Assembly (NCBI GenBank): GCA_047973125.1
Contig: JBKEBK010000021.1
Coordinates: forward strand, 1-28,880
Length of the DNA stretch: 28,880 bases
Direction of reading: 5' to 3'
Source: CAYNRG01 sp047973125
Lineage (GTDB): Bacteria > Bacillota_I > Bacilli_A > Erysipelotrichales > Erysipelotrichaceae
Within the stretch, counting starts at the first letter, position 1. Every line of letters starts with the position of its first letter. Of this stretch, positions 15,542 to 24,258 are shown in pieces. A model generated the notes under the pieces. That model searched no databases and had not been told where the DNA came from. It saw only the letters and a program-made list of their open reading frames with translations. The position numbers and the translations under genes are program-made.

Positions 15542-15631
15542 GTATATCCAGAAATACCGCAAGTTTACTTTTCGTCTTTACTCTCTTCCAAAAGGATAAA
15601 GCACTTAACGCATTCTGTATGATTACTATAC
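15542..15631 (-). promoter_or_regulatory. Tetrahydrofolate (THF) riboswitch upstream of folT
   Basis: The transcript carries the hallmark GCGTTAAG (15611-15604), ACGAA (15575-15571) and GCGGT (15560-15556) in the order and spacing of THF riboswitches. P2 pairs CAGAAT (15617-15612) with ATTTCTG (15555-15549). P3 pairs CTTTA (15601-15597) with TAAAG (15580-15576). A short P4 pairs AAG (15570-15568) with CTT (15563-15561). GTATA and TATAC at the outer ends could form P1. The total of about 90 bases is normal. The -10 box of the best promoter overlaps the 5' arm of P1, so the transcribed aptamer may begin near 15618. Confidence 0.85.
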
Positions 15632-15654
15632 GAAATTATATTGATGTATGTCAA
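15625..15654 (-). promoter_or_regulatory. Promoter of the folT riboswitch transcript
   Basis: On the minus strand, a perfect TTGACA (15654-15649) and TATAGT (15630-15625) are 18 bases apart, the same layout as the feo promoter. A TATAAT at 15640-15635 exists but has no matching -35. Confidence 0.6.
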
Positions 15655-15715
15655 TGATATGGCTTTATAAATTATGTTAAATAAGGTAAAATATAAATAG
15701 AAAATGAGGTTAGAC

Positions 15716-16579
15716 ATGAAGAAATTACTTTCGATAAAAGATATTAGTTGGATAAGTAAAGTGAGTGAATTGATAGATGGTATTATATTATCGGATAGTT
15801 ATCATGGCTCTCAATATGCTTTTGCCTTTGATAAAGAACAATTAAAAGAAGGTATAAAACAAGCTAAAGAAAACAATTTAATCTGCGGTATTTTGATGAC
15901 TAGAATGTATACTGATAAAGAATTAGATGAAGCAAAAAATTATTTAAAGTGGCTTAAGGAAGAAAGTGTTGATTTAATTTATTATCAAGATCCAGCGATT
16001 TATATCTTGGCAGAAGAGTTAAAGATGTCTCATCTTTTAGTTTATGATCCTGATACCTTACTTACAAATGGTTATGATATGCAAGAGGTTAATAAAAAAG
16101 GAATTTCTCATGGTGTTGTATCTAAAGATTTAACTCTTGATGAAATAATTGAAATTCTAGATTTAGTTAATGGAAAAAGTGAAGTAATTATATTTGGTTA
16201 TCTAAAGTTATCAAGTTCTAAGCGTAAATTTATACAAAATTATTGTGATGAAATAAATATTTTAAATACAGCATCTAAAAAAGATGATGTTTATTTAATT
16301 GAATCAACAAGGGAAGGTAAGATGCCGATTTTTGAAGATGATCAGGGAACCTTTGTTTATTCTGATTTTATTCTTTGTGCATATAACGAATTTAATAAAC
16401 TTAAAGATCATAACTTAGAGTATGCTAGAATTGATTCGCATTTTTTAGACTTTGATGTAATTTATGATTTTTTACTTTTATTAAGTGGTAAAGTGACACA
16501 TGATAACTTTATAAAAAAATATCGTGAGCTACCATTTAGTAGTGGCTATATGTATACAAAAACAAATTTAGTAAAGTAG
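15716..16579 (+). CDS. U32-family-like protein, probable partner of the TrhP-type tRNA hydroxylase (YrrN-like)
   Basis: A 287-residue soluble protein. ATG 15716 is chosen because GAGG (15706-15709) lies six bases before it; the in-frame ATG at 15704 overlaps that site. The fold pattern looks like a degenerate U32/TIM-barrel protein, and the FGYLKLSSSKRKFI segment sits where full U32 proteins carry the Cys-rich core, which is absent here. It lies eight bases before a full U32 protein, as yrrN precedes yrrO in Bacillus subtilis, where the pair (TrhP1/TrhP2) takes part in 5-hydroxylation of wobble U34 in tRNA. The assignment rests mainly on that pairing, length and weak similarity. Confidence 0.65.
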   Translation: MKKLLSIKDISWISKVSELIDGIILSDSYHGSQYAFAFDKEQLKEGIKQAKENNLICGILMTRMYTDKELDEAKNYLKWLKEESVDLIYYQDPAIYILAEELKMSHLLVYDPDTLLTNGYDMQEVNKKGISHGVVSKDLTLDEIIEILDLVNGKSEVIIFGYLKLSSSKRKFIQNYCDEINILNTASKKDDVYLIESTREGKMPIFEDDQGTFVYSDFILCAYNEFNKLKDHNLEYARIDSHFLDFDVIYDFLLLLSGKVTHDNFIKKYRELPFSSGYMYTKTNLVK

Positions 16580-16586
16580 GTAAGAT

Positions 16587-17798
16587 ATGAGAAAAAACAT
16601 AGAATTATTAGCACCGGCGGGTGATCTTGAAAGAGCGAAAATAGCAATAAGATTTGGAGCTGATGCAATCTATTTGGGTGGTAAGAAATATTCTTTAAGG
16701 TCAAGAGCATCTAATTTTGGAATTGAAGAAATAAAAGAAGTTTGTGAATATGCTAAAGAGTATGGCTCTAGTGTTCATGTAACCGTTAATATGATACCTC
16801 ATCAAAGTGATTTTGATGGCTTTAAAGAATATGTAAAAGAGTTAGAAGATGCTGGAGTTACAGCATTAATTGTTGCTTCAGAAGCAATGATCAAGATGAT
16901 AAAAGATGTCAGCACAAAACTTGAAATTCATTTAAGCACTCAAAGAACAACAACCAATTCTAAAGCAATTGAGTATTATCAAAGACTTGGGGTTGATCGC
17001 GTGGTTTTAGCAAGAGAGTGTACTATTGATGATGTAAAAGATATTGTAAATAACACCAGTGTTGAGCTTGAATGTTTTATCCATGGAGGGATGTGTTCTA
17101 ATTATTCTGGACGTTGTACTTTGAGTAATATGATGACATTAAGGGATGCAAATCGTGGAGGCTGTGCTCAATCATGTCGTTGGAAGTATCATCTTTATCA
17201 AGGAGATAGAGAACTTAGTAAAGAAGATTGCCTCTTTTCAATGAGTTCAAAGGATATGATGGCACTAGAAGTAATTTATGATTTAATGATGTTAAATATA
17301 TCATCTTTAAAAATAGAGGGCAGAATGAAATCGGGGTACTATGTTGCAAGTGTTGTTAGTGCATATCGTAAACTAATCGATGAGATAAAAGATAGTGAAA
17401 AAGCTTTAAGTGAAGAGCGCTTAGCATATTATCAAAAAGAGTTTCAAAAGGCAGAGAATAGACCTACATCAATTGGTTTTTACCATGGTGAACCTAAGGC
17501 TTCTTCACATTTATATGGAGTAAATGGAGCAGGGGTTACCCATCTTTTTGTGGGTGTTATATTAAATTATAATAAAAATGATCAGATTGCCTTAATTGAA
17601 GTTCGCAATGTAATTAGGGCTGAAGAAACTTTAGAAGTTTTTGGTCCAAATTGTGATAATAAACATTTTAAAATTGAAAAGATGTTTAATGAAGATTTAG
17701 AAATCATAGAGTTAGCAAATCAACCAATGAGAAAGATAACGTGTTGTATTCCTTTTGATGTTGAAGTTGGTGATATGATCAGGAGGGTATTAAAATGA
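16587..17798 (+). CDS. trhP: U32 family tRNA U34 5-hydroxylation protein (TrhP/YrrO type)
   Basis: A 403-residue protein opening with ELLAPAGDLERAK and containing the U32 signature region ECFIHGGMCSNYSGRC, followed by GGCAQSCRW. Cys residues are seen at about 163, 170, 177, 193, 197 and 215; members of this family bind an Fe-S cluster with conserved Cys of this kind. Although named collagenase-like peptidases, these proteins are known to hydroxylate wobble uridine in tRNA using prephenate, the first step toward mo5U or cmo5U. Length is typical. It overlaps the next methyltransferase gene by four bases (ATGA), so the two are translationally coupled. Confidence 0.88.
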   Translation: MRKNIELLAPAGDLERAKIAIRFGADAIYLGGKKYSLRSRASNFGIEEIKEVCEYAKEYGSSVHVTVNMIPHQSDFDGFKEYVKELEDAGVTALIVASEAMIKMIKDVSTKLEIHLSTQRTTTNSKAIEYYQRLGVDRVVLARECTIDDVKDIVNNTSVELECFIHGGMCSNYSGRCTLSNMMTLRDANRGGCAQSCRWKYHLYQGDRELSKEDCLFSMSSKDMMALEVIYDLMMLNISSLKIEGRMKSGYYVASVVSAYRKLIDEIKDSEKALSEERLAYYQKEFQKAENRPTSIGFYHGEPKASSHLYGVNGAGVTHLFVGVILNYNKNDQIALIEVRNVIRAEETLEVFGPNCDNKHFKIEKMFNEDLEIIELANQPMRKITCCIPFDVEVGDMIRRVLK

Positions 17799-18517
17799 TT
17801 TTTGAAGGAGCATTAAGTACAAAGGCCGCGATTATTTCTTCTAGAAGAAAAGTTGAGAAGATTTATATTGAAAAAAATAAAAATGATCGCAATACTAGAT
17901 TTATTATTGATAGGGCTAATAGAAAGAATATACCAATTGTATTTACATCAAGAGAAGAGATTGATGCTTTAGCTACAGGAAAGACTCATGGGGGAATAAT
18001 TGCAGTTGTACAAGAAAGAAAATATCAAAATTTAAAGCAAGTTTTAAAAAATAAAGAAAACTCTTTTATTTGTGTCTTAGAAGGAATAGAAGATCCCTTT
18101 AATTTAGGTTATGCCTTAAGATCACTTTATAGTGCAGGCTGTGATGGAGTAATTCTAAGAAAAAGAGATTGGACAAATTGTGAGAGTGTAATTATTAAGT
18201 CTAGTGCGGCAGCTAGTGAATACATCAATTGGATTGAGAGTGAAGATTTAGCAAAGGATATTGCCTACTGTAAAAGTATGGGATGCTGTGCATTTGCGGC
18301 ATCAAGAAAAAATGCTTCATCTTATTTTGATGCTAAATTTAATCAACCACTTGTCTTAGCAATCGGTGGAGAAATACGTGGTCTTAGCACGGAAGTTTTA
18401 AAAGAAATGGATTTAAGTATATATATTCCATATGCAAATGATTTTAAGAATTCCCTTAATGCATCAAGTGCAGTAGCTGCTTTGAGCTTTGAAATTGTAA
18501 GACAAAGAAAAGGGTAA
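17795..18517 (+). CDS. SpoU/TrmH-family RNA methyltransferase (divergent)
   Basis: A 240-residue RNA 2'-O-methyltransferase of the SPOUT class. The knotted C-terminal domain carries motif 1 GIEDPFNLGYALRS (catalytic Arg kept), motif 2 AIGGEIRGLS (Glu kept) and motif 3 IPYANDFKNSLNASSA. Motif 1 usually reads NxGAxxR, so the Tyr here is unusual. The N-terminal about 90 residues resemble the SpoU substrate-binding domain (EGALSTKAAI...THGGIIAVV). The target nucleotide is unknown. GGAGGG precedes the start, which overlaps the trhP stop. A second SpoU gene follows after five bases. Confidence 0.85.
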   Translation: MIFEGALSTKAAIISSRRKVEKIYIEKNKNDRNTRFIIDRANRKNIPIVFTSREEIDALATGKTHGGIIAVVQERKYQNLKQVLKNKENSFICVLEGIEDPFNLGYALRSLYSAGCDGVILRKRDWTNCESVIIKSSAAASEYINWIESEDLAKDIAYCKSMGCCAFAASRKNASSYFDAKFNQPLVLAIGGEIRGLSTEVLKEMDLSIYIPYANDFKNSLNASSAVAALSFEIVRQRKG

Positions 18518-18522
18518 AAAAT

Positions 18523-19254
18523 ATGGAAATTAATTCAGTTAGTAATAATCGAGTAAAGATGTGGATGAAGTTACATACTAAAAAAGAGCGTGATAAAACA
18601 TCAAAATTTTTGCTTGAAGGAGAACACTTAATTATTGAAGCTTCAAAAAAAGGTGTTATTGAAACTCTTTTAGTAATAGATGGATATAAGCAAAAATTTG
18701 TGTGTAATGAAGTTATTGTTTGTAGTGAGAGTGTTTTAAAAAAGTTAAGTAAAAATATTTCAGGTTGTAAGTGTATTGCGGTATGTAGGGTTTTAAATAG
18801 TGAAATCAAAAAATTTGATAGACTACTTTTATTAGATGATGTTCAAGATCCTGGCAATATGGGAACAATAATTAGAAGTGCAGTATCATTTGGATTTGAT
18901 GCAATTATTGCATCAAATAACAGTGTAGATTTTTACAATGATAAAACCATAAGGTCTACTCAAGGGGCAATATTTTCTATTCCATTAATAAGAAGTGATA
19001 TTTTAAAAGAGATTGAAAATTTAAAAAAGCATGATACTAAATTATTTGCTTTTGCACTAGGGGAAGATGCAAATAATTTAGATGATGTTAAGAAAGTAAA
19101 AAGAATGGCATTAGTCTTTGGTAATGAGGGTCAAGGCATTAGAAATGAAGTAATAAGAGCATGTGATGCAGCTGTTAAAATTGAGATGAATAATTTTGAA
19201 TCACTGAATGTTGCAGTTGCAGCTGGTATTGCAATGTATAAATTTAGAAAATAA
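18523..19254 (+). CDS. SpoU/TrmH-family RNA 2'-O-methyltransferase (YsgA-like)
   Basis: A 243-residue SPOUT methyltransferase. The N-terminal substrate-binding domain (about 1-85) includes KFLLEGEHLIIEA. The catalytic domain has textbook motifs: DVQDPGNMGTIIRSA (motif 1), VFGNEGQGI (motif 2) and ESLNVAVAAGIAMY (motif 3), forming the knotted AdoMet site. It methylates a ribose 2'-OH in rRNA or tRNA; the exact site cannot be read from sequence. It is the last gene of a four-gene RNA-modification run, and no clear terminator hairpin was seen after it. Confidence 0.9.
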   Translation: MEINSVSNNRVKMWMKLHTKKERDKTSKFLLEGEHLIIEASKKGVIETLLVIDGYKQKFVCNEVIVCSESVLKKLSKNISGCKCIAVCRVLNSEIKKFDRLLLLDDVQDPGNMGTIIRSAVSFGFDAIIASNNSVDFYNDKTIRSTQGAIFSIPLIRSDILKEIENLKKHDTKLFAFALGEDANNLDDVKKVKRMALVFGNEGQGIRNEVIRACDAAVKIEMNNFESLNVAVAAGIAMYKFRK

Positions 19255-19286
19255 TTTAGGATATACAAATTAATAGATAATAATGA

Positions 19287-19292
19287 TATAAT
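19287..19292 (+). promoter_or_regulatory. -10 box of the SPFH/zinc-ribbon operon
   Basis: TATAAT lies about 27 bases before ATG 19320, with TTGAGG as ribosome binding site between them. No convincing -35 was seen. Confidence 0.45.
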
Positions 19293-19319
19293 GAAAAAAG
19301 AAAGTTGAGGATTTAAAAA

Positions 19320-20504
19320 ATGGGATTTATTAAAGCATTTGCAGGAGCTCTTGGAGGAACTTTTGCCGATCAGTGGTTGGAGTATACTGTTCCACAAACA
19401 GATGTTTCTGCTACGGCGGGGATTTTTAGAGCGATCAAGCAAGAACAAAACAATTCAAGAGGATCAAATACTAAAGGATCTGATGGGATTATTTCAAATG
19501 GAAGTAAGTTTTTAGTACCTGAGGGTACTGCTCTTATCTTAATGCAAGATGGAATGATTACAAATTTTATTGCTGAGGCAGGAGGATATACTTATTCTAC
19601 TGATGATCAAAATGCTAAGTCATTTTTTGCCGGGGATGGAATTATATCATCTATTGTTAAAACAAGCTGGGAACGCTTTAAATTTGGAGGACAGCCAGGT
19701 TCTCAACAAAGTGCTGTATATGTAAATTTAAAAGAAATACCAAATAATCGTTTTGGTACTCAAAGTGAGATATATTGGGATGATGCCTATCTTGGTGCTC
19801 AAGTTGGAGCAATGACAAGGGGAACATACACTTTAAAAATTGTTGATCCTATTTTATTTGTAAAGAATTTTGTTCCTTATAAATACTTAGTACAAGGTGG
19901 CCCAGTATTTGATTTTTCAGATATGGATAATGAAGCTGGATCTCAACTATTTAATGAGGTTGTTGGCTCACTATCGGCGGCATTTTCAAGTTATACTAAT
20001 GATCCTAATAAAGGTAATCGAATTATTAAAATTCAACAAGATCAAGTTGGTTTTGCTCAATCTTTATCACTTGCTGTTGAAGATGGTTACAAGTGGAAAT
20101 CAGATCGTGGTTTAGAAATTATTAAGGTTGCGATTCAAGCGGTTGAATATGATGAAGATACTAAAGCATTACTTAGTGATGTTAAGAAGGCAGATGCTCT
20201 ATCTGGTGCGCGTGGTAATTCATTTATGCAACAGGCTGCAGCTCGCGGTATGCAGGCAGCTGGAGAGAGTGAAGGCGGTGCTGGTGGTATGGCCTTTATG
20301 GGTATGGGAATGAATGCAGCTGGTGGTATGATGGGAGCAATGCAACAAAATGCTAATCAAACACCACAGGCTAATAATATTCAAAATGGCACTCAGGAAG
20401 AGAATCCTTATAAAAAATTAGAAGAGTTAAAAAATTTACTTGATAAAGGAGTAATTTCGCAGGAAGATTTTGATCAAGCGAAAGCAAAAGTATTAGGTCT
20501 ATAG
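19320..20504 (+). CDS. SPFH-domain protein with C-terminal SHOCT (YdjI-like)
   Basis: A 394-residue protein of the SPFH/virion-core group. It starts with a short amphipathic or hydrophobic stretch, followed by the SPFH domain (about 20-300, with FLVPEGTALILMQDG and RFGTQSEIYWDD). A Gly/Met/Ala-rich linker (about 305-350) leads to a SHOCT motif at the end (about 360-394, LEELKNLLDKGVISQEDFD). In B. subtilis YdjI works with YdjG and YdjH to recruit PspA to stressed membranes. Here the next gene is YdjG-like, but no pspA or ydjH is present in the window. Role in membrane-stress response is inferred. Confidence 0.85.
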   Translation: MGFIKAFAGALGGTFADQWLEYTVPQTDVSATAGIFRAIKQEQNNSRGSNTKGSDGIISNGSKFLVPEGTALILMQDGMITNFIAEAGGYTYSTDDQNAKSFFAGDGIISSIVKTSWERFKFGGQPGSQQSAVYVNLKEIPNNRFGTQSEIYWDDAYLGAQVGAMTRGTYTLKIVDPILFVKNFVPYKYLVQGGPVFDFSDMDNEAGSQLFNEVVGSLSAAFSSYTNDPNKGNRIIKIQQDQVGFAQSLSLAVEDGYKWKSDRGLEIIKVAIQAVEYDEDTKALLSDVKKADALSGARGNSFMQQAAARGMQAAGESEGGAGGMAFMGMGMNAAGGMMGAMQQNANQTPQANNIQNGTQEENPYKKLEELKNLLDKGVISQEDFDQAKAKVLGL

Positions 20505-20506
20505 AG

Positions 20507-21979
20507 ATGACTGAAATAAAGGAAAATGAAGAGAAGATAACAGAAGAAGTATTGGATCATTCAACTGATGAAAAAAATACTCAAAAAAAATGTTATAGTT
20601 GTGGCTCTACAGATATTTCTTTAAATACTGAAACTGGAAACCTACGTTGTAATTTTTGTAGGAGCGAGCAGCCAAAGGAATTATTTGCTGATAAAACAGT
20701 TGATAGCCTAGATAAAAAATATATATCTAAGGGTGCTAGTGATATTAAAAGTGATGCTAGTGATATCGTAACTTTAAAGTGTACAAGTTGTGGTGCTGAA
20801 GTAGTAATTGATACCACAGATAGTGCACAGTCTCGTTGTCACTGGTGTCGAAATTATTTATCGATAAATAATCAAATTGAAAATGGAGCGATTCCAGATG
20901 CACTGCTTCCATTTAATGTTTTAAAAGATTCTGCAAAAAAGGAAATCGAAAATTTTGTTGGTAAGCGAAAGTTTTTTGCCCTTAAAAAATTTAAGTCAGA
21001 ATTTACTTCTGATAATATATTAGGAGTATACTTTCCGTACTTACTGATTGATATTAAGGCTAAGTGTCAATTTCATGGTAAGGGTGAGCGCTTAGTGAGA
21101 AAATATCAAGTTAAATCAGGCAAGCACACATCAACTAGATATGACGCTGATTTATATGATGTTAAAAGAGATTTTGACATATTTATTGATGACTTATCAA
21201 TAGAAGCAAGTGATGATAAGCTTAGCTATCATGCTAATAAAACAAACAATATCATCAATTCAATTATGCCTTTTGATACAGAAAATAGCGTTGTTTGGGA
21301 TGCTAACTACTTAAGGGGTTTCTCATCAGAGAAAAGAGATATTAATATAGATAAAATTGATAATATTGTAAAATCTCAATCTTTAGATGTTGCCCGTCAT
21401 AGTATCAATAATACCCTTAATTTTTATGATCGAGGTGTTTGTTGGAATGATGAAAAAGTTGAGTCAATTGGAGAATTTTGGAAAGCGGTATATCTTCCGG
21501 TTTGGCTTTACTCTTATCAACAAAAAAAGGGTCACAAAAATATAATTCATTATCTTGCTGTTAATGGTAGAACTAAAGAAGTAATGGGTAGTGTTCCAAT
21601 TGATCAGTTTAAGTTATTTGCTGTATCATTTATGCTAGAAGTAATTGGTTTCTTCTTTTGGTGGACATATTTGATAGATGAAGATTTTGGTTGGCTATGT
21701 ATGACGATTGGCTTTATATATTATGGAATAATTCATGTGCGGTATCGCAATGATAATGCCCGTCACTATCATGAGATTGAAACATTAAAAGAAGTATCTA
21801 ATGTAGTAAAAGAAGATAACTTTATAAAACATGAGTATCGACTTAATAGAAGTAAGATAAGTGGTGCAAATAATCATTCTATTAATTCAAGAAGTTTAAA
21901 TCAAACAATGTTTGGAAAAGCAGTAGATGTGTTATCATCATCCGATGATAATGATATTGATACGTTTCTACCTGAATAA
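20507..21979 (+). CDS. Double zinc-ribbon membrane protein (YdjG-like)
   Basis: A 490-residue protein. Two TFIIB-type zinc ribbons are seen: C29/C32 with C48/C51, and C92/C95 with C111/C114. A soluble middle region (about 130-360) follows, then two closely spaced helices (about 367-415) and a hydrophilic C-terminal tail with HEYRLNRSK. This layout is that of B. subtilis YdjG, a membrane partner of the YdjI SPFH protein, although this protein is longer. It begins two bases after the SPFH stop with only a weak ribosome binding site, so translation is probably coupled. Function in PspA-type envelope stress is inferred from the pair. Confidence 0.82.
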   Translation: MTEIKENEEKITEEVLDHSTDEKNTQKKCYSCGSTDISLNTETGNLRCNFCRSEQPKELFADKTVDSLDKKYISKGASDIKSDASDIVTLKCTSCGAEVVIDTTDSAQSRCHWCRNYLSINNQIENGAIPDALLPFNVLKDSAKKEIENFVGKRKFFALKKFKSEFTSDNILGVYFPYLLIDIKAKCQFHGKGERLVRKYQVKSGKHTSTRYDADLYDVKRDFDIFIDDLSIEASDDKLSYHANKTNNIINSIMPFDTENSVVWDANYLRGFSSEKRDINIDKIDNIVKSQSLDVARHSINNTLNFYDRGVCWNDEKVESIGEFWKAVYLPVWLYSYQQKKGHKNIIHYLAVNGRTKEVMGSVPIDQFKLFAVSFMLEVIGFFFWWTYLIDEDFGWLCMTIGFIYYGIIHVRYRNDNARHYHEIETLKEVSNVVKEDNFIKHEYRLNRSKISGANNHSINSRSLNQTMFGKAVDVLSSSDDNDIDTFLPE

Positions 21980-22005
21980 ACCTCTATTAGGAGGTTTATT
22001 TTTTT
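21975..22005 (+). terminator. Terminator of the SPFH/zinc-ribbon operon
   Basis: AATAAACCTC pairs with GAGGTTTATT around six bases, followed by a T run. The stem includes the stop codon. Confidence 0.85.
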
Positions 22006-22013
22006 ATTTAAGA

Positions 22014-22895
22014 TTATACTTGATCTTTTTTTAAAAGATCAATAAATTTTAGTGAAGCTGAAGATAATGTCTTACGTTTTAAATATGCATAGCCCATCAT
22101 TCTTTTGGGTAGAGTTGGATTTGTTTTTAATTCAAACACTTCATTATTATTTAAGTAGTCAATAGAAAACTCTTTTACAACACAGGCAACTCCTAGTGAT
22201 TCCTTAACACACTCTAAAAGTAAAGTGTGAGCACCAAGTTCCATTTTTGGGTGTAGTATCACTTTTTCTTTAGCAAATTGTTTATCAATGTATTGTCTAG
22301 AAGTTGATGTTGATTCTAATAGAATTAAAGGAAGTTTACTTATATCTTTAAAGTTATAAACTTTACTTGATTTCTTTTTTCCAACAAAAATATCTTGAAT
22401 TGAAAAGCATTCATGAAAAATCAAAGAATCTAAATTATTGGGTTTACTCATAAAGCCTAAATCAATTTGACCATTGTTTAAAAGTTCTAAAACTTCACTG
22501 CTGGTTCTGTTAATTATTTTTACAGAAATATTAGGGTAAGTTTTATGAAATTTTGTAAGGTATGGTTTAAGGAAAAACTCACTAAAGCTATCTCCGGCTG
22601 CTAAGATTAAGTTACCTCCTTTTAAATCGTTATAGCTTAAAAGCTTATTTTCTGCTGAAGCAATTAACTCCAGAGCATCTTTAGTATAGTTATATAGGAT
22701 TTCGGCCTCACTTGTTAAACTTATTTTTTTACCGTTCCTAATAAATAGTTGCACTTTTAATTCTTTCTCAATTTGTTTAATTACTTGTGATACAGCTGGT
22801 TGAGATATAAAAAGATTTCTTGCTGCTTTTGAAAATGATAGTTCTGATGCAACTTCATTAAAGATTCGATACTGTTCAAGTTTAATTTTACTCAT
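22014..22895 (-). CDS. LysR-family transcriptional regulator
   Basis: A 293-residue LysR protein with an N-terminal winged helix (about 1-62, including SFSKAARNLFISQPAVSQVIKQIE) and a periplasmic-binding-like effector domain (about 90-290). ATG 22895 is chosen because AAGGAG lies five bases before it; the GTG at 22901 abuts that site. It is divergent from the CofE-like ligase gene with about 100 bases between, the classic arrangement for a LysR activator and its target. The effector is unknown; a gamma-glutamyl compound or 5-oxoproline is a reasonable guess from its neighbours. Confidence 0.92.
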   Translation of the reverse strand: MSKIKLEQYRIFNEVASELSFSKAARNLFISQPAVSQVIKQIEKELKVQLFIRNGKKISLTSEAEILYNYTKDALELIASAENKLLSYNDLKGGNLILAAGDSFSEFFLKPYLTKFHKTYPNISVKIINRTSSEVLELLNNGQIDLGFMSKPNNLDSLIFHECFSIQDIFVGKKKSSKVYNFKDISKLPLILLESTSTSRQYIDKQFAKEKVILHPKMELGAHTLLLECVKESLGVACVVKEFSIDYLNNNEVFELKTNPTLPKRMMGYAYLKRKTLSSASLKFIDLLKKDQV

Positions 22896-22932
22896 AAGCA
22901 CTCCTTATAATAAAATATACAATAATATATTA

Positions 22933-22959
22933 TACTTATATATAAATTAAGTTTATAAT
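22933..22959 (+). promoter_or_regulatory. Candidate LysR box overlapping the ligase promoter
   Basis: ACTTA (22934-22938) and TAAGT (22948-22952) form an inverted repeat containing a T-N11-A pattern. It lies just upstream of TATAAT (22954-22959), whose -35 region (TATACT) is poor, as expected for an activator-dependent promoter. Confidence 0.4.
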
Positions 22960-22999
22960 AAAAGTATATTGAGTGCAACTCAAAATGAGGAGAATTGAT

Positions 23000-24196
23000 A
23001 TGACAAGAAAAGTTGGAACAGTTTCAATGGGAATAAGATGTCCGATAATAAGTGCAAATGATGATCTTGTAAAGATTGTAGTAGATAGTGTACTTGAAGC
23101 ATCTAGTAATGAAGGTTTTAAAATTAGAGATAAGGATGTTATTGCTATAACGGAGTCAGTAGTAGCAAGATCTCAAGGAAATTATGTTAGTGTAGATGAT
23201 ATTGCAGAGGATATTAAATCAAAATTTAATGATGATACAGTTGGAGTTATTTTTCCAATACTATCAAGAAATCGTTTCTCAACGCTTTTAAAAGGAATTG
23301 CAAAGGGTGCTAATAAAATTATCTTAATGTTAAGTTATCCAAGTGATGAAGTTGGTAATGAGTTAGTATCACTTGATAAGTTGGATGATGCTAATATTAA
23401 TCCATATACAGATGTGTTAACACTAGAAGAGTATAGATACCACTTTAAAGATAATAAACATGAATTTACAGGTGTTGATTATGTTGCTTACTATGAAGAA
23501 ATTATTAAAAATGAAGGAAAAGATGTAGAAATAATTTTTGCAAATCAGGCTACTGAAATTTTAAAACATACTAAATCTGTATTAAATTGTGATATTCATA
23601 CAAGAAAGCGAACTAAAAGATTATTACTAAAAAATGGTGCAAACAAAGTATTTTCTTTGGATGAAGTTATGACAAAGCCAAAAAATGGTTCTGGGTTTAA
23701 TGCTGATTTTGGACTGTTAGGATCAAATAAGGCAACAGAAGAAAAGGTTAAATTATTTCCAAGAAAAGAGTGTATTAGTATTGTAGAAGATATTCAAAAG
23801 ACAATGTTTGATAAAACTCAAAAGAATGTGGAAGTTATGGTTTATGGAGATGGTGCTTTTAAAGATCCTCAAGGAAAAATTTGGGAGCTTGCTGATCCAT
23901 GTGTTTCGCCGGCTTTTACAAAAGGACTTGTTGGAACTCCTAATGAGCTAAAACTTAAGTATCTTGCTGATAATGATTTTAAAGATCTATCTGGCATAGA
24001 ATTAAAGGCAGCAATTGAGAAAAGAATTAGTGAGAAACAAGCGAATTTAGTTGGTGATATGGCCTCACAGGGAACAACGCCAAGACAACTGACAGATTTA
24101 ATTGGATCACTTTGCGATTTAACAAGTGGATCTGGAGATAAGGGAACTCCGGTTGTTTTAATACAAGGATATTTTGATAATTACATCAATGATTAA
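23000..24196 (+). CDS. CofE-like (F420-0:L-glutamate ligase family) gamma-glutamyl ligase, substrate unknown
   Basis: A 398-residue protein. ATG 23000 follows GAGGAGA; the ATG track start at 22973 would leave no ribosome binding site. The first half resembles the F420_ligase domain (PF01996), with KIRDKDVIAITESVVARSQG matching the family's opening nucleotide-binding part. The longer C-terminal half (with VMVYGDGAFKDPQGK and ASQGTTPRQLTDL) is typical of the roughly 400-residue Bacillota form. Family enzymes use GTP to join glutamate to a carboxylate. Nothing here suggests F420 synthesis, so the true acceptor is probably different. Neighbours handle 5-oxoproline and gamma-glutamyl compounds. 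A terminator separates it from the transporter genes. Family call likely, function open. Confidence 0.75.
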   Translation: MTRKVGTVSMGIRCPIISANDDLVKIVVDSVLEASSNEGFKIRDKDVIAITESVVARSQGNYVSVDDIAEDIKSKFNDDTVGVIFPILSRNRFSTLLKGIAKGANKIILMLSYPSDEVGNELVSLDKLDDANINPYTDVLTLEEYRYHFKDNKHEFTGVDYVAYYEEIIKNEGKDVEIIFANQATEILKHTKSVLNCDIHTRKRTKRLLLKNGANKVFSLDEVMTKPKNGSGFNADFGLLGSNKATEEKVKLFPRKECISIVEDIQKTMFDKTQKNVEVMVYGDGAFKDPQGKIWELADPCVSPAFTKGLVGTPNELKLKYLADNDFKDLSGIELKAAIEKRISEKQANLVGDMASQGTTPRQLTDLIGSLCDLTSGSGDKGTPVVLIQGYFDNYIND

Positions 24197-24219
24197 TACC
24201 GTAAATACGGTATTTTTTT
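24195..24219 (+). terminator. Terminator after the CofE-like gene
   Basis: AATACCG pairs with CGGTATT around six bases, followed by a T run. The ligase is therefore mainly a separate transcript from the downstream operon. Confidence 0.85.
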
Positions 24220-24258
24220 GTGTTAATTTAGTGAAAATTATTGCATAATTAACATAAA

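Noticed and set aside
15338..15562. 74-residue minus-strand ORF overlapping the folT leader
   Set aside because: It overlaps folT in another frame and starts within the riboswitch region, with no ribosome binding site.
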